Assembly: GCF_023159225.1 (NCBI RefSeq)
Contig: NC_063172.1
Span: 63,422,828-63,486,827 of the forward strand
DNA: 64,000 nt
Source: Perognathus longimembris pacificus
Lineage: Eukaryota > Chordata > Mammalia > Rodentia > Heteromyidae
Reading direction: 5' to 3'
The notes beneath the pieces are model-generated. The model was not told the DNA's origin and did not search any database. It worked only from the letters and a program-made list of their open reading frames with translations. Every line of letters starts with the position of its first letter. Position 1 is the first letter of the stretch. The position numbers and the translations under genes were made by a program. Shown here piece after piece: positions 21,739 through 32,722 of this stretch.

Positions 21739-23556
21739 ATATAATTACTTCCCTTTCCAAATTCCCATTAATTAGAAGATTGGCATTTACAGTCTAGGTT
21801 GCAAGTTCAATGAAGACCGGGGTCATGGCCACAGAACTTCTCTTGTGTCAGCCCTCAAGTGGTACATGGCTCTGTAAACACAATCATTCCTCATTGCTGG
21901 TGAGCTGTAATTTTAGGTTGCAATAGTCCCATCAAGGGATCATGATGTAGGTGTGAACTTTCCTGGCCCACTTGTACATGTCCTTGGTTGTTTATTCTTA
22001 AGAACTGAAAAATTTATTTAAATGTTCTGACAAGCTCAGAATACTGCCTTTTATGAGTTAAAGTGAGAACTGCTAGTACAAGTAAAAAGAATCTTAGAAT
22101 ATCACACAATTCCATAATGAGAGGGAGTAATAACCCTAGTCTAACTGAAGTAAGAATCTGTGCTAGTTAGTACTTGTTATCCTTGAAAGAAAATATTATA
22201 GAAGAACAGCTATTATATTCATGAAAAAAAGATATAAACAGAAACCAGAAGCTATCGTCTTCCCTTTTTTAGCTGTGAAAGCTCCTGCCTTTAGGGTAGA
22301 CAGTAGTAAGCAGATAGGCAGTTAATACTTAGTAGAAAAAGAAAACTCTGGGCCATATCACACTAATTTAATTTTATAAAGCCATCACCTGGGTCTTGGT
22401 GAGTATATAAGATATTGGTTTTGAAGTAACTGCATGACCCTCATTTTGTCCATCCAAGATTGAACTTTCAGTGCAGTTATCTGAGAAGCTTCACACCTGG
22501 TCCTTGGTTAGCTCGCTATGCTGCTGGTGGTTTCCATGGAAATAATAGCAGAAATGGCTCTATATGTCTGAGCTGTTAGAGCTTCCAGCTCAGCTCTGAG
22601 GAGAGCTGCTTTCTCCCTTGATGCCCAAAGCCAATCATCGGTGTGAAGAAAATTGCAAGGTGCCATAACCTCTGGCTAGGGCCTCAGCTACAAACATTCT
22701 GATGACTGAGGAAATTGGATATTTTAGCTAATAGTTTTGGGTATTGAGAAAGACTTTTCAGAAACTAATTACTTACTGGATGTTTTTGGTCTAATGTCAT
22801 CTCATTTACTGGTTAATAACGGAATCAAACATTAACATTTCCATTTAATTTACCCTCATGTATCTAATAAATTAGTTTGGCGAATGATTTTTTATAGATA
22901 GAAATTTGTCCAGATTATGAAAAATGCTCTACACTTTTATGTTGGGAAAAAAGAAAATTTGAATGCTAAATATTTTGTGTACTCAATGTTAAATATGTTC
23001 TCAAATATTTCATGTAAATCGAAGAATCTGTGTATAGTATTTCTCTTTGCAGTAAATTTTAGAATCTTTTAATAACTCAGTAAGAGAGTTGGCCAAGTTG
23101 TCTAATTTCTTGTTGCTTTTGTTTCTAATTTAGTAAGTAAGATTCCAATAGAGTGGAGTGTGAGACAGAGGTAATCAGAAAGTAGGTGATGGGGTGGGGA
23201 GGAGGTCTGCTCAAGCATATAAACATATAAACAGAATAATGGTGAGCCAGCAGCTGCTGTGAATGGTCACCAAGGGAATATTTTGGTAAAAAGAAAACTT
23301 CTGCTTTGCTTATTGCCAAAAGAATGGTTAGCGATGTTCCATTAATATGTGAACAATTTAATACAGTGTGATAGGTTCTGAAGTTATTTTTCGACAGTTT
23401 CATCTTTGATGATTCACAGATCATTACTTGGGTAATGTATGGAACACTTGGTAAGAAAGTACTTACAGAGTACAGTACCGTATGCGATAAGATGGGAGGA
23501 ATTGATGGGCATCCCTTCTTCCTCCTTACAGTGGTTATTTTGACATAACTTAAAAA
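21739..23556. other. single-copy-like DNA, no gene seen
   Basis: AT-rich. The longest frame is 99 codons (minus strand, 23125-23424) with no recognisable motif. The 22.5-22.7 kb part is GC-richer, with an 'agctgttagagcttccagctcagctct' repeat of AGCT words (split over 22571-22597). It could be a conserved non-coding element, but this is not shown. Confidence 0.5.
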
Positions 23557-23565
23557 CTCAGCGTT

Positions 23566-23786
23566 GGGCTGGGAATATGGCCTAGTGGCAAGAGTGCTTG
23601 CCTCCTATACATGAGGCCCTGGGTTCGATTCCTCAGCACCACATATACAGAAAATGGCCAGAAGTGGCGCTGTGGCTCAAGTGGCAGAGTGCTAGCCTTG
23701 AGCAAAAAGAAGCCAGGGGCAGTGCTCAGGCCCTGAGTTCACGGCCTAGGACTGGCCAAAAAAAACAAAACAAAACAAAACAAAAC
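23566..23786 (+). repeat. IDL-Geo dimeric SINE
   Basis: Flanked by ctcagcgtt (23557-23565 and 23787-23795). The tail is a regular (CAAAA)n. The monomers are full length. Confidence 0.9.
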
Positions 23787-23814
23787 CTCAGCGTTTGACA
23801 ACTTTAACTTATTT

Positions 23815-23950
23815 TGGATTTCTTTTATTGGCATACCTTAGTTGTGCAAAGGGAATTTTATTGTGACATTTCCACGCATATAATGGATACGAATCATCCT
23901 TATCCTTCTACCACTCTCCTTTGTATCTCTCCCTCCCTTCTTAAAACAAG
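23815..23950 (-). repeat. old L1 3' UTR-like fragment
   Basis: The plus strand has 'ttggcatacc', 'tgtgcaaaggg', 'ttattgtgacatttcca' and a pyrimidine-rich run. The same order occurs at 19.6, 40.7 and, more loosely, 35.7 kb. I take these as 3' ends of an older L1 group. Confidence 0.45.
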
Positions 23951-23969
23951 TTCAACAGGTTTAATTGCT

Positions 23970-24230
23970 CCTTCCTTCCTGCCTGCCTTATTTCCTTCCT
24001 TCCTTCCTGTCCTGGGGCTTGAACTTGGGGCCTAGGGGCGGTCTCTGAACTTTTGTACTCAAGGCTAGTTGCACTACTCTTTGAGTACAGCTCCACTTCC
24101 AGCTTTTTTGATACTATTTGAAGATAAGAGTCTCAAGGACTTTCCTGCCAGGCTGGCTTTGAATAGCGATCCTCAGATCTCAGCCTTCTGAATAGCTAGG
24201 ATCATAGATATGAACCACCAGTGCCTGGCT
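23970..24230 (-). repeat. composite SINE, B1-like + Geo monomers, with (CCTT)n tail
   Basis: Minus strand: a 7SL/B1-like half (24230 to about 24125), then a Geo half (about 24110 to 24009), then a pyrimidine tail that has expanded as CCTT units (23970-24008). Its Geo half aligns with the right half of IDL-Geo. The left half is unrelated to ID. Confidence 0.7.
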
Positions 24231-24231
24231 A

Positions 24232-24785
24232 TTTTTTTTTTTTTTAGAATTTTATTGTTAATCATCACACATTTACAAAGCAGTTGAGTGGGTCTAACTG
24301 TGTAGTGTCCAAGAAAGTCTGAGGAACTTGGCTAATTGTTTTATATATACTAATAAACTACTTTGCCCACATTGACCCTCATTAATCCATTTACCCTCTT
24401 AGTTGAACCCCCCTCCCCCCACCAAGTCCCAAACAGATTTTGTTTTATTTTCAATTTCCTTTGTTTATATATTAAATCCACCAAGGGGTTTTACTATGGG
24501 ATTTCAGACATTCATATATTACATTTTTCTCATAATAATCCTATTATTTTCTCTCCCCTCCTCCAATATCCGGTTGCACAACAGCTGTCATTGAGCTTCC
24601 TTATATGGTCTTCAGACTTAGTTGCAATGTATTTCAAAATTATCCACCCTCCATCTTTCTTCTTTTCTTTCCCTCATACACCTAAATGTTGTCCAACTTC
24701 AACCATTTTCTTACAAATGACATATTTTCATTGTTCTTTATGATGGTGTAATATTTCATGGTACATACACATGACAACTTTATAT
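24232..24785 (-). repeat. old L1 3' UTR and ORF2 end
   Basis: Starts at a T-run (24232-24246) and contains the pyrimidine tract 'aacccccctccccccacc' near 24404. It ends in ORF2-end blocks ('cttacaaatgacat', 'tgtaatatttcatggtaca'). The 126-codon frame here (24363-24743) reads the wrong strand and is not a gene. Confidence 0.6.
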
Positions 24786-24790
24786 TTACT

Positions 24791-25617
24791 GCAAAAACAA
24801 CTCAGAAAATTTATGATGGGTGTCTGACTGTTCCGCTGGCTTAGACTATGAATAGTGTCAACCTAAAGTGATAACTCTGCTTTAAGGGAAATAAAAAAAA
24901 CAACAGTTTATTCTGAGGCAAAGATAAGGGACCGTAGCCTACAAATGAAGATTCAAGTTATCCCGAATGACTTGTTAACTTTTACAGTCATGAAACAAAA
25001 CAAACAAATTAACACAAGCCGTGCATCAATGCATTTCTCAGATAAATTGGTGGAAAAGTTTGGCCAAGGTCCACAACAAAACAGGGAAGCCTCTTATACA
25101 GGTTTCAGAGGTTATCTTTTCATGATACATGGCGACTTTACCTAATAGTCACATGAGCAGTAGCCAAGATACAAAAATGAGGTAAATGACTATTCAAGGG
25201 CCTATCATAATAGTCCAGGATAATTGGACTCTTGTTTTACAACATTTCATCTTCCTATGATCACAGTACTCCCTGCAATCCCAGCCGGACCCAGCTGGTC
25301 TACTGAGGGTTAGAAACACAGCTTCCTTAGAGAACTTCAGTTCACAATAGAGAATAAATAAATGCATTATAAAATGACATGATAGTGTGAACAGGTGAAT
25401 TGCATTAGTGAGAAAAAGATTCAGTGTTTACCAATATGCGCAGTGAGGAGTAAAGAGGGAGCTGTACTGATCTAAAGTGTTTAAAATGTATGTATATGAT
25501 GAGAATGGAAATACATCTAGTCTATACTCATAGGAAGAAAATATGTATGCTAACTGAAGCTAGGCACATCATTAAGGGCAGAACGTGTCCATATTACTGT
25601 CTATAACCATTTGTGTG
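24791..25617. other. single-copy-like DNA, no gene seen
   Basis: No frame above 70 codons and no recognised repeat. Confidence 0.5.
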
Positions 25618-25828
25618 TGCTGGCCCTGGGGCTTGATCTCAGCACCTGGGCACTGTCCTGAGCTTCTGTTCTCTACCATTTGAGCCATGGCTCTATGTCC
25701 ATTTTTTTCTTTTCTGCCAGTTAATTGGAGAGATGAGTCTCATGGACTGGTCGGCTTTGAACTGAGATCCTCAGATCTCAGTCTCCTGAGGAGCTAGAAT
25801 TACAGGTGTGAACCATTAGCACCTGGCT
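25618..25828 (-). repeat. composite SINE, B1-like + Geo monomers
   Basis: The plus strand opens with the complement of the Geo end ('ggccctggggcttga'), with an internal Geo deletion. Then come 'ttaattggagagatgagtctcatgg' (split, 25719-25743) and the complement of the 7SL half, ending 'agcacctggc'. Confidence 0.7.
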
Positions 25829-26334
25829 TCTAGACATCTTTAAAATCAGGAAGAAAGGTATTTTGCATACATCTAAGGTTTATTACAGGACATGTACATT
25901 GTGGACAGAAACGAGTAACGTTTATTGTTATTTACCATGCCATTTGGGTTAACTTACCCTTCACACAATGCCAGTCTTCTTTATTTCTGTGTTAGCAATT
26001 ATTTTTTATATTCAAGTCACAGTATGCAAGATATCACAGCTTTTGATATTTGAATTTAATATCCTTATAGGACAACTGCTGAATCTATTAGTTAGCCATC
26101 TGGTTTAGGGTAGCATGCCCGCTCTTTCTTTAGGCTTTCAAATCCTTGAAATGTTTTGTACTAATGATCATTTGCATTTTAAATGTGTGCACGCGTGTTC
26201 ATGTATATACTGACATCTTGCTATAACAGTTCACTCTTTTAGAGCTGAATGAAATGAAAGAATGACTTCCAAGAAGATTTAATAAATGAAATGCCAAAGT
26301 GATCTCATTATAAAGTTTTGTCCCCAAGAGTACA

Positions 26335-26680
26335 AGTTTCTTATGGATATGGCAACAACGGCCACAAACTAGGCGGTTTAACGTTCTCTTGTAATTCTGA
26401 AATCACTTTCACAGGACTGAAAAGGGGAGTTGGCCTTCCGTTAGAAGCTCCATGGGAACCTATTCTGTGAAGTTCCACCTGCATTCCTTCAGCTTGGGGC
26501 CCCATTCTTCAACACCGGCAGCGGCTTTGCTCCTGGCTTCAGTGGTCATAGGCCCCTCAGTCTGACTGCACCGAAGCATTGTCATAATCTCTTACCAAGA
26601 CCCCTGTGGTTATGTTCAGAACCACTCAAACCATCCAGTTGCCAGGATAATTTTTGCATCTTAATATTTCCTTTCCCTTG
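26335..26680 (-). repeat. probable ancient MaLR-type LTR
   Basis: The plus strand carries 'ggcaacaacggccacaaacta', 'ttctgaaatca' and the arrangement of spaced CCTT/CTTC words typical of reversed MLT-class LTRs. It is strongly diverged, and no ends were found. Confidence 0.35.
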
Positions 26681-26749
26681 TCTCTCTCTCCCTTCCTCCC
26701 TCCCTTTCTCCTTTTCTTCCTCTCTTCTTTCCTTGTTAATATTGTTTTG

Positions 26750-26980
26750 TGCTGGTCTGGGGGTCGGAGCTCAGGGCCTGATTATGGTTCCTAAGCTTTA
26801 TTATTTTTTTTCACCTCATGGCTAGCCCCCTACACTTGAGCAGAAGCTCTGCTTTCAGCTTTTTGGTAGTCAATTGGAAAGAACTCTCACAGGACTTTTT
26901 TGCTGGGCTAGCTTTCACCTGTGATCTTCAGATCTCAGGATTAGTTAGGATTACAAACCTGAGCCACAGGTACCAGGCTG
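26750..26980 (-). repeat. composite SINE, B1-like + Geo monomers
   Basis: A Geo complement (26751-26860) is followed by the 'gtcaattggaaagaactctc' linker (26869-26888) and the 7SL complement up to 'taccaggctg'. It borders the large CCT tract on its 5' side and has a CTTC-rich tail region (26695-26735). Confidence 0.65.
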
Positions 26981-26987
26981 CTACTGC

Positions 26988-27637
26988 AGCCTCCTCCTCC
27001 TCCTCCTCCTCCTCCTCCTCCTCCTCCTCCTCCTCCTCCTCCTCCTCCTCCTCCTCCTCCTCCTCCACCTCCTCCTCCTCCTCCTCCTCCTCCTCCTCCT
27101 CCTCCTCCTCCTCCTCCTCCTCCTCCTCCCCTCCTCCTCCCCTCCTCCTCCTTTCCTCCTCCTCCTCCCTCTCCTCTTCCTCTTCACTTCCTCCTCCTCT
27201 CCTCCTCCTCTTCCCCCTCCTCCTTCTCTTCACCTCCTCCTCCTCCCCCCTCTCCTCCTCTTCCTGCTCCCCCTCCTCCTCCGTTCCTCTTCCTCCTCCC
27301 TCTTCTCTTCCTCTTCACCTCCTCCTCCCCCCCTCTCCTCCTCTTCCTGCTCCCCCCTCCTCCTCCGTTCCTCTTCCTCCTCCCTCTTCTCTTCCTCTTC
27401 ACCTCCTCCTCCCCCCTCTCCTCCTCTTCCTGCTCCCCCTCCTCCTCCGTTCCTCCTCCTCCTCCCTCTCCTCTTCCTCTTCATCTCCTCCTCCTCCCCC
27501 TCTCCTCCTCTTCATCCTCCCCCTTCTCCTCCTCTTCCTCCTCCTCCCCCCTCCTCCTCCTCCTCCTCCTCCCCCCTCCTCCTCCCCCATCCTCTTCCTC
27601 CTCCTCCTCCTCCTCCTCCTCCTCCTCCTCTTCTCCT
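26988..27637. repeat. 650-bp CCT tract with an 83-bp higher-order repeat
   Basis: A nearly pure pyrimidine strand. The first ~140 bp are (CTC)n with single interruptions. From about 27180 a longer unit appears: the word cctgctcc falls at 27263, 27346 and 27429, exactly 83 bp apart, each followed by 'ccgttcct' and 'cttcacct/catct'. A degenerate fourth unit follows near 27513. The 287-codon Ser/Pro frame (26818-27681) and the Glu/Arg frames on the other strand are by-products of the repeat. Confidence 0.92.
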
Positions 27638-27639
27638 TT

Positions 27640-27742
27640 TTCTTTGATGGAGTCTCACTTTGTAGCCTAGGCTGGTCTTAAACTCAAATCTTCCACTCCC
27701 CAAGGGCTGGGGTTCCAAGTACACAGTACCACACTCAGCTTC
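27640..27742 (-). repeat. B1-like SINE
   Basis: The plus strand reads 'gtctcactttgtagcctagg', 'ctggtcttaaactca' and ends 'accacactcagct': the complement of a 7SL/B1 monomer. The adjoining CCT tract may have grown from its tail. Confidence 0.6.
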
Positions 27743-28428
27743 TATCTCAGTATTCTTAAGAAATCAGAGAAATCTCTTTTGTCAAGTGCGGTAAAATACA
27801 GACTCCAGAGATTACGACTAGGGCACCTTTGTTCTTATGTTTGGGAACCACCACTCATGTGTGCAGGAAAGGGTTCACTCATCAGGACTGGGCTGCTCAC
27901 CCCTGGCACATCGCCAATGTCATCGGCGCTGGCCTTTCACCATTAACCAGATGACCTTGGGCTGCGTGGAGTAGGCGACCTGCTCAGTACCTTTGTACAC
28001 TGGAAGCCTTGGGCCTCAGGCGTTTCATGCTAGCAATATGATTTGCGGTAACTGCTGGGTTTTGTCTGCTTGAGTCTGTGAAACGCACTTGCCTAAGTGA
28101 CTTGCCCTCTGAGAGAAGTCTCCACACAGCAAGGCCCAGGTGGGCTTGCCTTGCCGTCAGCATCTGGCACCGAGCACCTGTTGTCAGGCGTTGTGAGTGA
28201 ACATTAGGCACGGTCTATGTAGCTGCTCTGGAGAGGCCAGGGGGGAGCAGAGGCCAGGAGCTACCTGGGGGAACCCGGCTCTTCTGTGTCTCTGTTCTCC
28301 TTGACCCGCCCCGCCCTGGTGTGTAGTTTTCGTTTTGCTGTTTTGATTTGTATTTTGTCACGGTAACCAGCTACCTGTGTGTATGATAGCCTTTCTGAAT
28401 TTACTCATTTATTCAGAATGAGGGTAGA
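27743..28428. other. GC-richer single-copy-like DNA
   Basis: The part from 27880 to 28310 has a raised GC content and scattered CpGs. Frames stay at or below 75 codons, without motifs. No repeat is recognised. Confidence 0.45.
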
Positions 28429-29082
28429 TTTTTTTAAATTGTCAAAGTGAAGTGCAGAGGGGTTACGGTTTCATATGTAAGGCAGTGCATACATTTCTTA
28501 TCCAACTTTGTTACCTCCTCCCTCATTTTCCCTGCCTCCTCCCTCCCCATTTCCCTCTACCCCCGTGAGTTGTATAGTTGGTTTACACGGTATAGTTTTG
28601 TAAGTATTGCTGTTGCATTGGTTTGTCTTTTTATCCTTTGTCTCTCTATTTTGGTATTCCCTTTCCCTTCCCTAGTTCCAATACACATACATACAATGTC
28701 TCTCTATTTTGGCATTCCCTTTCCCTTCCCTAGTTCCAATACACATACATACAATATCAAGGGTACCAAAATCAGTTACAGTGATATTAGGGGTAAAACC
28801 ACGGGAAGGGAATACAGAAAAAAAAAAAAAAAGAAGGGCACAGTTTCACATGGCATGTGAAAATAACTACAACAGTGATCTACCACTTGTTTCCATAACT
28901 TGGAGTTCATTTCACTTAGCATCATTTTATGTGATCATACATACATAGCTCTTGAGCTATTGTGATCTTCTGCTAGGACTATCCTAGATGTGTACTAATT
29001 ATTCCCTATGAGGGAAACCATAGAGTCCATGTTTCTTTGGGTCTGGCTCACTTCACTTAGTATGATTTTATTTCCAAGTCCT
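28429..29082 (-). repeat. L1 3' UTR and ORF2 end, 5'-truncated, with 58-bp tandem duplication
   Basis: The tail complement is at 28429-28435. The 3' UTR has the usual pyrimidine-rich strand (28514-28565). The ORF2 stop lies near 28998, and the final ORF2 block reaches about 29082. Inside the UTR, a 58-bp unit (28639-28696) is repeated directly (28697-28754) with one difference (ggtatt against ggcatt). The 58-bp duplication is absent from the other L1 copies here. Confidence 0.8.
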
Positions 29083-29723
29083 ATTGTTTGAGGCCCCCAA
29101 CATGTGAGCCTACCACCTTGAATCAGCTGACTCATATAGAATGAGGTTGATGTTGATGTTAGAATGAGAAGTATCAGCATGCATAAAAAATACTGTGAAA
29201 ATACAATATATATTGATATATGATTATATACATATACACCTATATATTTACTTACCATAAAAAGTATTGTCAATGCCTCTATTATCTTTCTGTGTTTGTT
29301 ATTTTCAAAGTGATGTCTTGTTTTATGCCTCCGCCTCTCTGAGCTTCGATTTTTAAACATATGTTTACTGTGCTGCTGGTGATGATTGGCTTACATCACT
29401 GTGCCCAGACATCTGTTGAGGTGGAGTCTAATAAATGTGTATGAACCAACTGTATTTGAACCACACCTCCCTGACTTGTGCCTTTCTCCCAGGTAGCGAG
29501 GGCAACAGGTTTGAGCCACTGTGGTTAAATACTGAAACATTGCTAGCACATATAAATAATCACCGAGAACCATGGAAATCAGATGCCAGATCAATATTGC
29601 ATCGAAAAGTGTGGGTAGTGAGTGAGGATATTTTAGCTCTGTATGCAAATTTATAAGCCCAATCTTTAGAAACACACAGAGAAATGTCATGCATGTTTCA
29701 GGAATTTAAAAATAAAATATATT
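29083..29723. other. AT-rich single-copy-like DNA
   Basis: Frames up to 121 codons (minus, 28995-29360) owe their last ~20 codons to L1 ORF2 and have no recognisable start. No gene is seen. Confidence 0.5.
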
Positions 29724-29816
29724 TTACATGCCTCTGAAAAATGACAGAAAATGAACAGAATTTATTTTTCTTTCCTTGCTAATTCACCCAAATGTAGTTA
29801 AAAATTGAAAAAAAAG
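29724..29816 (+). repeat. segment present again, inverted, at 31.7 kb
   Basis: Runs from ttacatgcctctg to ttaaaaattgaaaaaaaag. Its reverse complement occurs at 31748-31843 with few differences. It ends in a natural A8 run, which could have served as a priming site for the copy. It is not a repeat family that I recognise. Confidence 0.8.
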
Positions 29817-31713
29817 AGGATAGAAAGATGTGAATTAGACTCTATTTATTCTAGTGGCTTTTGGAGCAAGGTGAACCAGACCAATTCGAGATTAAGCCAA
29901 TGATATAGTTTACATGGCTGTTAAATGATTGGCTAAACCATATAGATAACGAAGTCTGCTATGCTTGAGACAAAGGTACCCCTGAGAACAATTGCTCGGA
30001 AAGTGAGAGGATTCAGAATGAGTTCAGTTCTGGGAAGCTCTGTAGGACTTGGATGTTTTAATGGAGAACGTAGTCAGTGTTTCCAATGTTACTTGAAACC
30101 CATGAAAATATTCTTGGAAAAAAACTTCTCTGAAAAAAAAAGAGGAGAACAATGATAGCAGTTGCAGTTTCAATTAGCTCCTACTGGTACTCACTTCTAC
30201 TTGGAAAAGAATTCTGAGAAGATCTAGGGAAGACACATGCACTGAGTGAGTGGTAGAGGAGCCAGATCACTGCTTGCTAGTTCTGGTCATTTTATGTTAT
30301 CCCCTCCAGGGGAAGCTGCACACTGCGACTCTGTCATTTGAAAACTGTGTGCACCTCTTTTATAAAAAAAAAAAAAGGAAAAAATTACCATCTTTAAGTA
30401 GTTGTACAAAGGAGTTGCCATTTAATAAAGCAGTTTATGAATACAACATATCTTGATCAATGTCACCATTATTCACTTCTTTATGCCTTGTTTTTCTCTT
30501 TGGGAAAAGAAGATGGCACCATTACCTAGGAAGGTTATTTTCATATTTCAATGACTCAGTACGTGCGAAGTATAATGAACGGTTCCCCATATGTAACCAT
30601 TCTTATCATTTTACTATATAAGGTGATAAATGCAGAATTTGCTGCAGACCAAACTGCTTGCAAGTTATTGGGAACCCCTTTCAGACACTGTAGGCATAGT
30701 GAGCACTCAGATGGGATAAATTTGAGTTGTTAAAACAAAATAATGAAATAGTCTGAGAGAGCATGGAAGCCTTGGGGATGGAGCAACTTTAGTATTAATT
30801 TAAGGCAGCCATTCTGGAGTCTGATACTAAGGATAATATGTAATTTCATGTCTGCTGGGGTCTGTTTCAATAGTAAATGCTTGGCAATATTTAAAACAAT
30901 TATGGTAAATTAAAAGTGTCAGGGATGTTTTTTCGGGGTGGAGAAGATCAATACTTGCATTGCTGCTAGGAGAAAAGATGGAGAGATGTTGACAGAAAAC
31001 TGTGTTGGGAGAGCTTGTATTTTAGAGAATAGGGTAGTGCTAAACCATGCCGCAGTGAAGCCGAAAATCTCCTAGTGGCAGTCACTGAAATCTCGTGTGT
31101 GAGAACCTTCAAGCCGTGCTATGAGTAAAAGCACCAGCAGGAAGGGTACAATGGAGGCATCTAGGCTCCCAAGGAGTTCGACAGTTGCCTCTTGATCACC
31201 TGGAGTACAGCTGAGACCTGAAGGTGTCTCTACATGAAGTATGAGTTGTGTTGTTTTGATCAACAGCTCTAGTCCAGAGCCTTGTAAGGGCCAAACCTTT
31301 AACTTCTGTGAGGAGAACATGGCCAAAAGAGAAGAGTTGAGAGCACTTGCCTGTCCCCACCCAACAGCCAGTGAGCTGCAGCATATATATATACAGGAAC
31401 AAGAAGAGAGTGGAAATCACCTCAAAGCTGCCTTTGATACACCAGTTGGCTGTTGTTACTTAAGTTATTTATATTTGCCTGATTACTTGTTGGAGTATTG
31501 TAGGGACACTGGAACTTTCGGGTCTTGGGATTCCCTCTCAAAGCCAACCCTCGACACACTCCCGGCCTCCTTTGCAAAGCCGGTGGGTTTCCATGTGGAA
31601 GTGGGAGAGGGCTCTGGGGTTGATTGTGCTTCCTGTCTGGATTGATCGAGAAGGGCACTGGGGGAATCACGCAGCGGTCCTGGCAAAGCTGCTGTGGTGT
31701 GCTGGAAATGGCA
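29817..31713. other. single-copy-like DNA, no gene seen
   Basis: The longest frame is 134 codons (31241-31645, plus), without a recognisable motif. The part from 31.05 to 31.70 kb is GC-richer, with overlapping short frames on both strands. No repeat family is seen. Confidence 0.45.
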
Positions 31714-31725
31714 CGTTAAGACAGC

Positions 31726-31847
31726 TTTCTATCTTTCTTTCTTTCTTTCGTTTTTTTTTCAATTTTTAACAACATTTGGGTGAATTAGCAAGGAAAGAAA
31801 AATAAATTCTGTTCGTTTTCTGTCATTTTTCAGAGGCATGTAACAGG
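31726..31847 (-). mobile_element. retroposed copy of the 29.7-kb segment
   Basis: A 122-bp insert between 12-bp duplications cgttaagacagc (31714-31725 and 31848-31859). On the minus strand it has a body matching 29724-29816, then A9, then a (GAAA)n-like tail. Tail, duplication and orientation fit L1-mediated retroposition of a short transcript from 2 kb away, or of a dispersed parent. Four bases at its 5' end (31844-31847) are not explained by the 29.7-kb segment. Confidence 0.75.
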
Positions 31848-31859
31848 CGTTAAGACAGC

Positions 31860-32574
31860 AATCCCAACCTCAACTGGTGCTTGCCATCCGATGACAATAG
31901 TACATAGTACAATTGCATTTAATTTAGAAACAATCATATTCCATAGTATTTGGGATTAATTCTGTTTGCACTGTTTAATACTCACAGTGAATGAGTGAGA
32001 ACGTATTACGATTTCCATTTTTGCTAATGTTAACCCTGAGGTTCTAGATGACAATGTGATCTCTTACTAAAGTGGAACTAATGTGAATGTTGGACGTTTC
32101 CTGGCATGATAAACGGTTGAGAACACACAGCTTTCAGTCAGCACGGACACACACTTAGTAGTTCATGAAGTTTCCATAGATTATAGCTGCCACGGCTTCA
32201 TTGTGGCATTGGATGACTTTCCCTATGGCTTCTCTCACACTGGTACGCTGAGATTCATGCCCATCTTTATCAGGTAGTGCTTTTTATAAGAGTCAGCGTA
32301 TCTTTCTGCAAGTCGTGCTGTCTACATAGCTCTTACTGAATAGTTGATGTTATTTTCTTTTATACGGTGAGACGGTTTCTTATAAGTTATATCTACACAA
32401 TGTGCATAAGATGGTGTCTGTCATATGTGTTTCTGTCAAATTTCCCCATGGTTGTAGCGGTACAAGTAAAGGACTTCTGAAGAGAGTGTCAAATGTGTTT
32501 TCATTATGTCAGAGACGTTGTAGGAGAGCCACCTGCTGACAGCATCCCAGGACACTGTGTGGGGAATCCACAGG
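31860..32574. other. single-copy-like DNA
   Basis: AT-rich, with no frame or repeat of note. Confidence 0.5.
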
Positions 32575-32722
32575 CGTTAAGGGTGCAGTTCAGTGGTAGA
32601 GCTCTTGCTTAGCATGTGGGACACACTAAGTCCCATTGCCTGTACCACCATAAATAAAAAAAAAAATCAAACCAACAAATAAATAGGTAAATAATGAATG
32701 AATGAATGAATGAATAAATGAA
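32575..32722 (+). repeat. old ID-type monomer SINE with A-rich/GAAT tail
   Basis: An ID/tRNA-Ala-like body ('gtgcagttcagtggtagagc', then 'cttgcttagcatg') of about 75 bp without a Geo half. The tail is A11 followed by AAAT and (GAAT)n units to 32722. The B-box region is degraded ('taagtcccattgcc'). Confidence 0.7.

Noticed and set aside
24363..24743. 126-codon plus-strand frame with membrane-like residues
   Set aside because: It reads the antisense strand of an old L1 3' end.
26818..27681. 287-codon Ser/Pro-rich frame and opposite Glu/Arg frames
   Set aside because: They are translations of the CCT-rich tract; every frame of such a tract is open and low-complexity.
28447..28860. 137-codon plus-strand frame, and the 122-codon one at 54839-55207
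   Set aside because: Both are antisense readings of L1 3' UTRs; their similarity to each other reflects the repeat, not a gene family.
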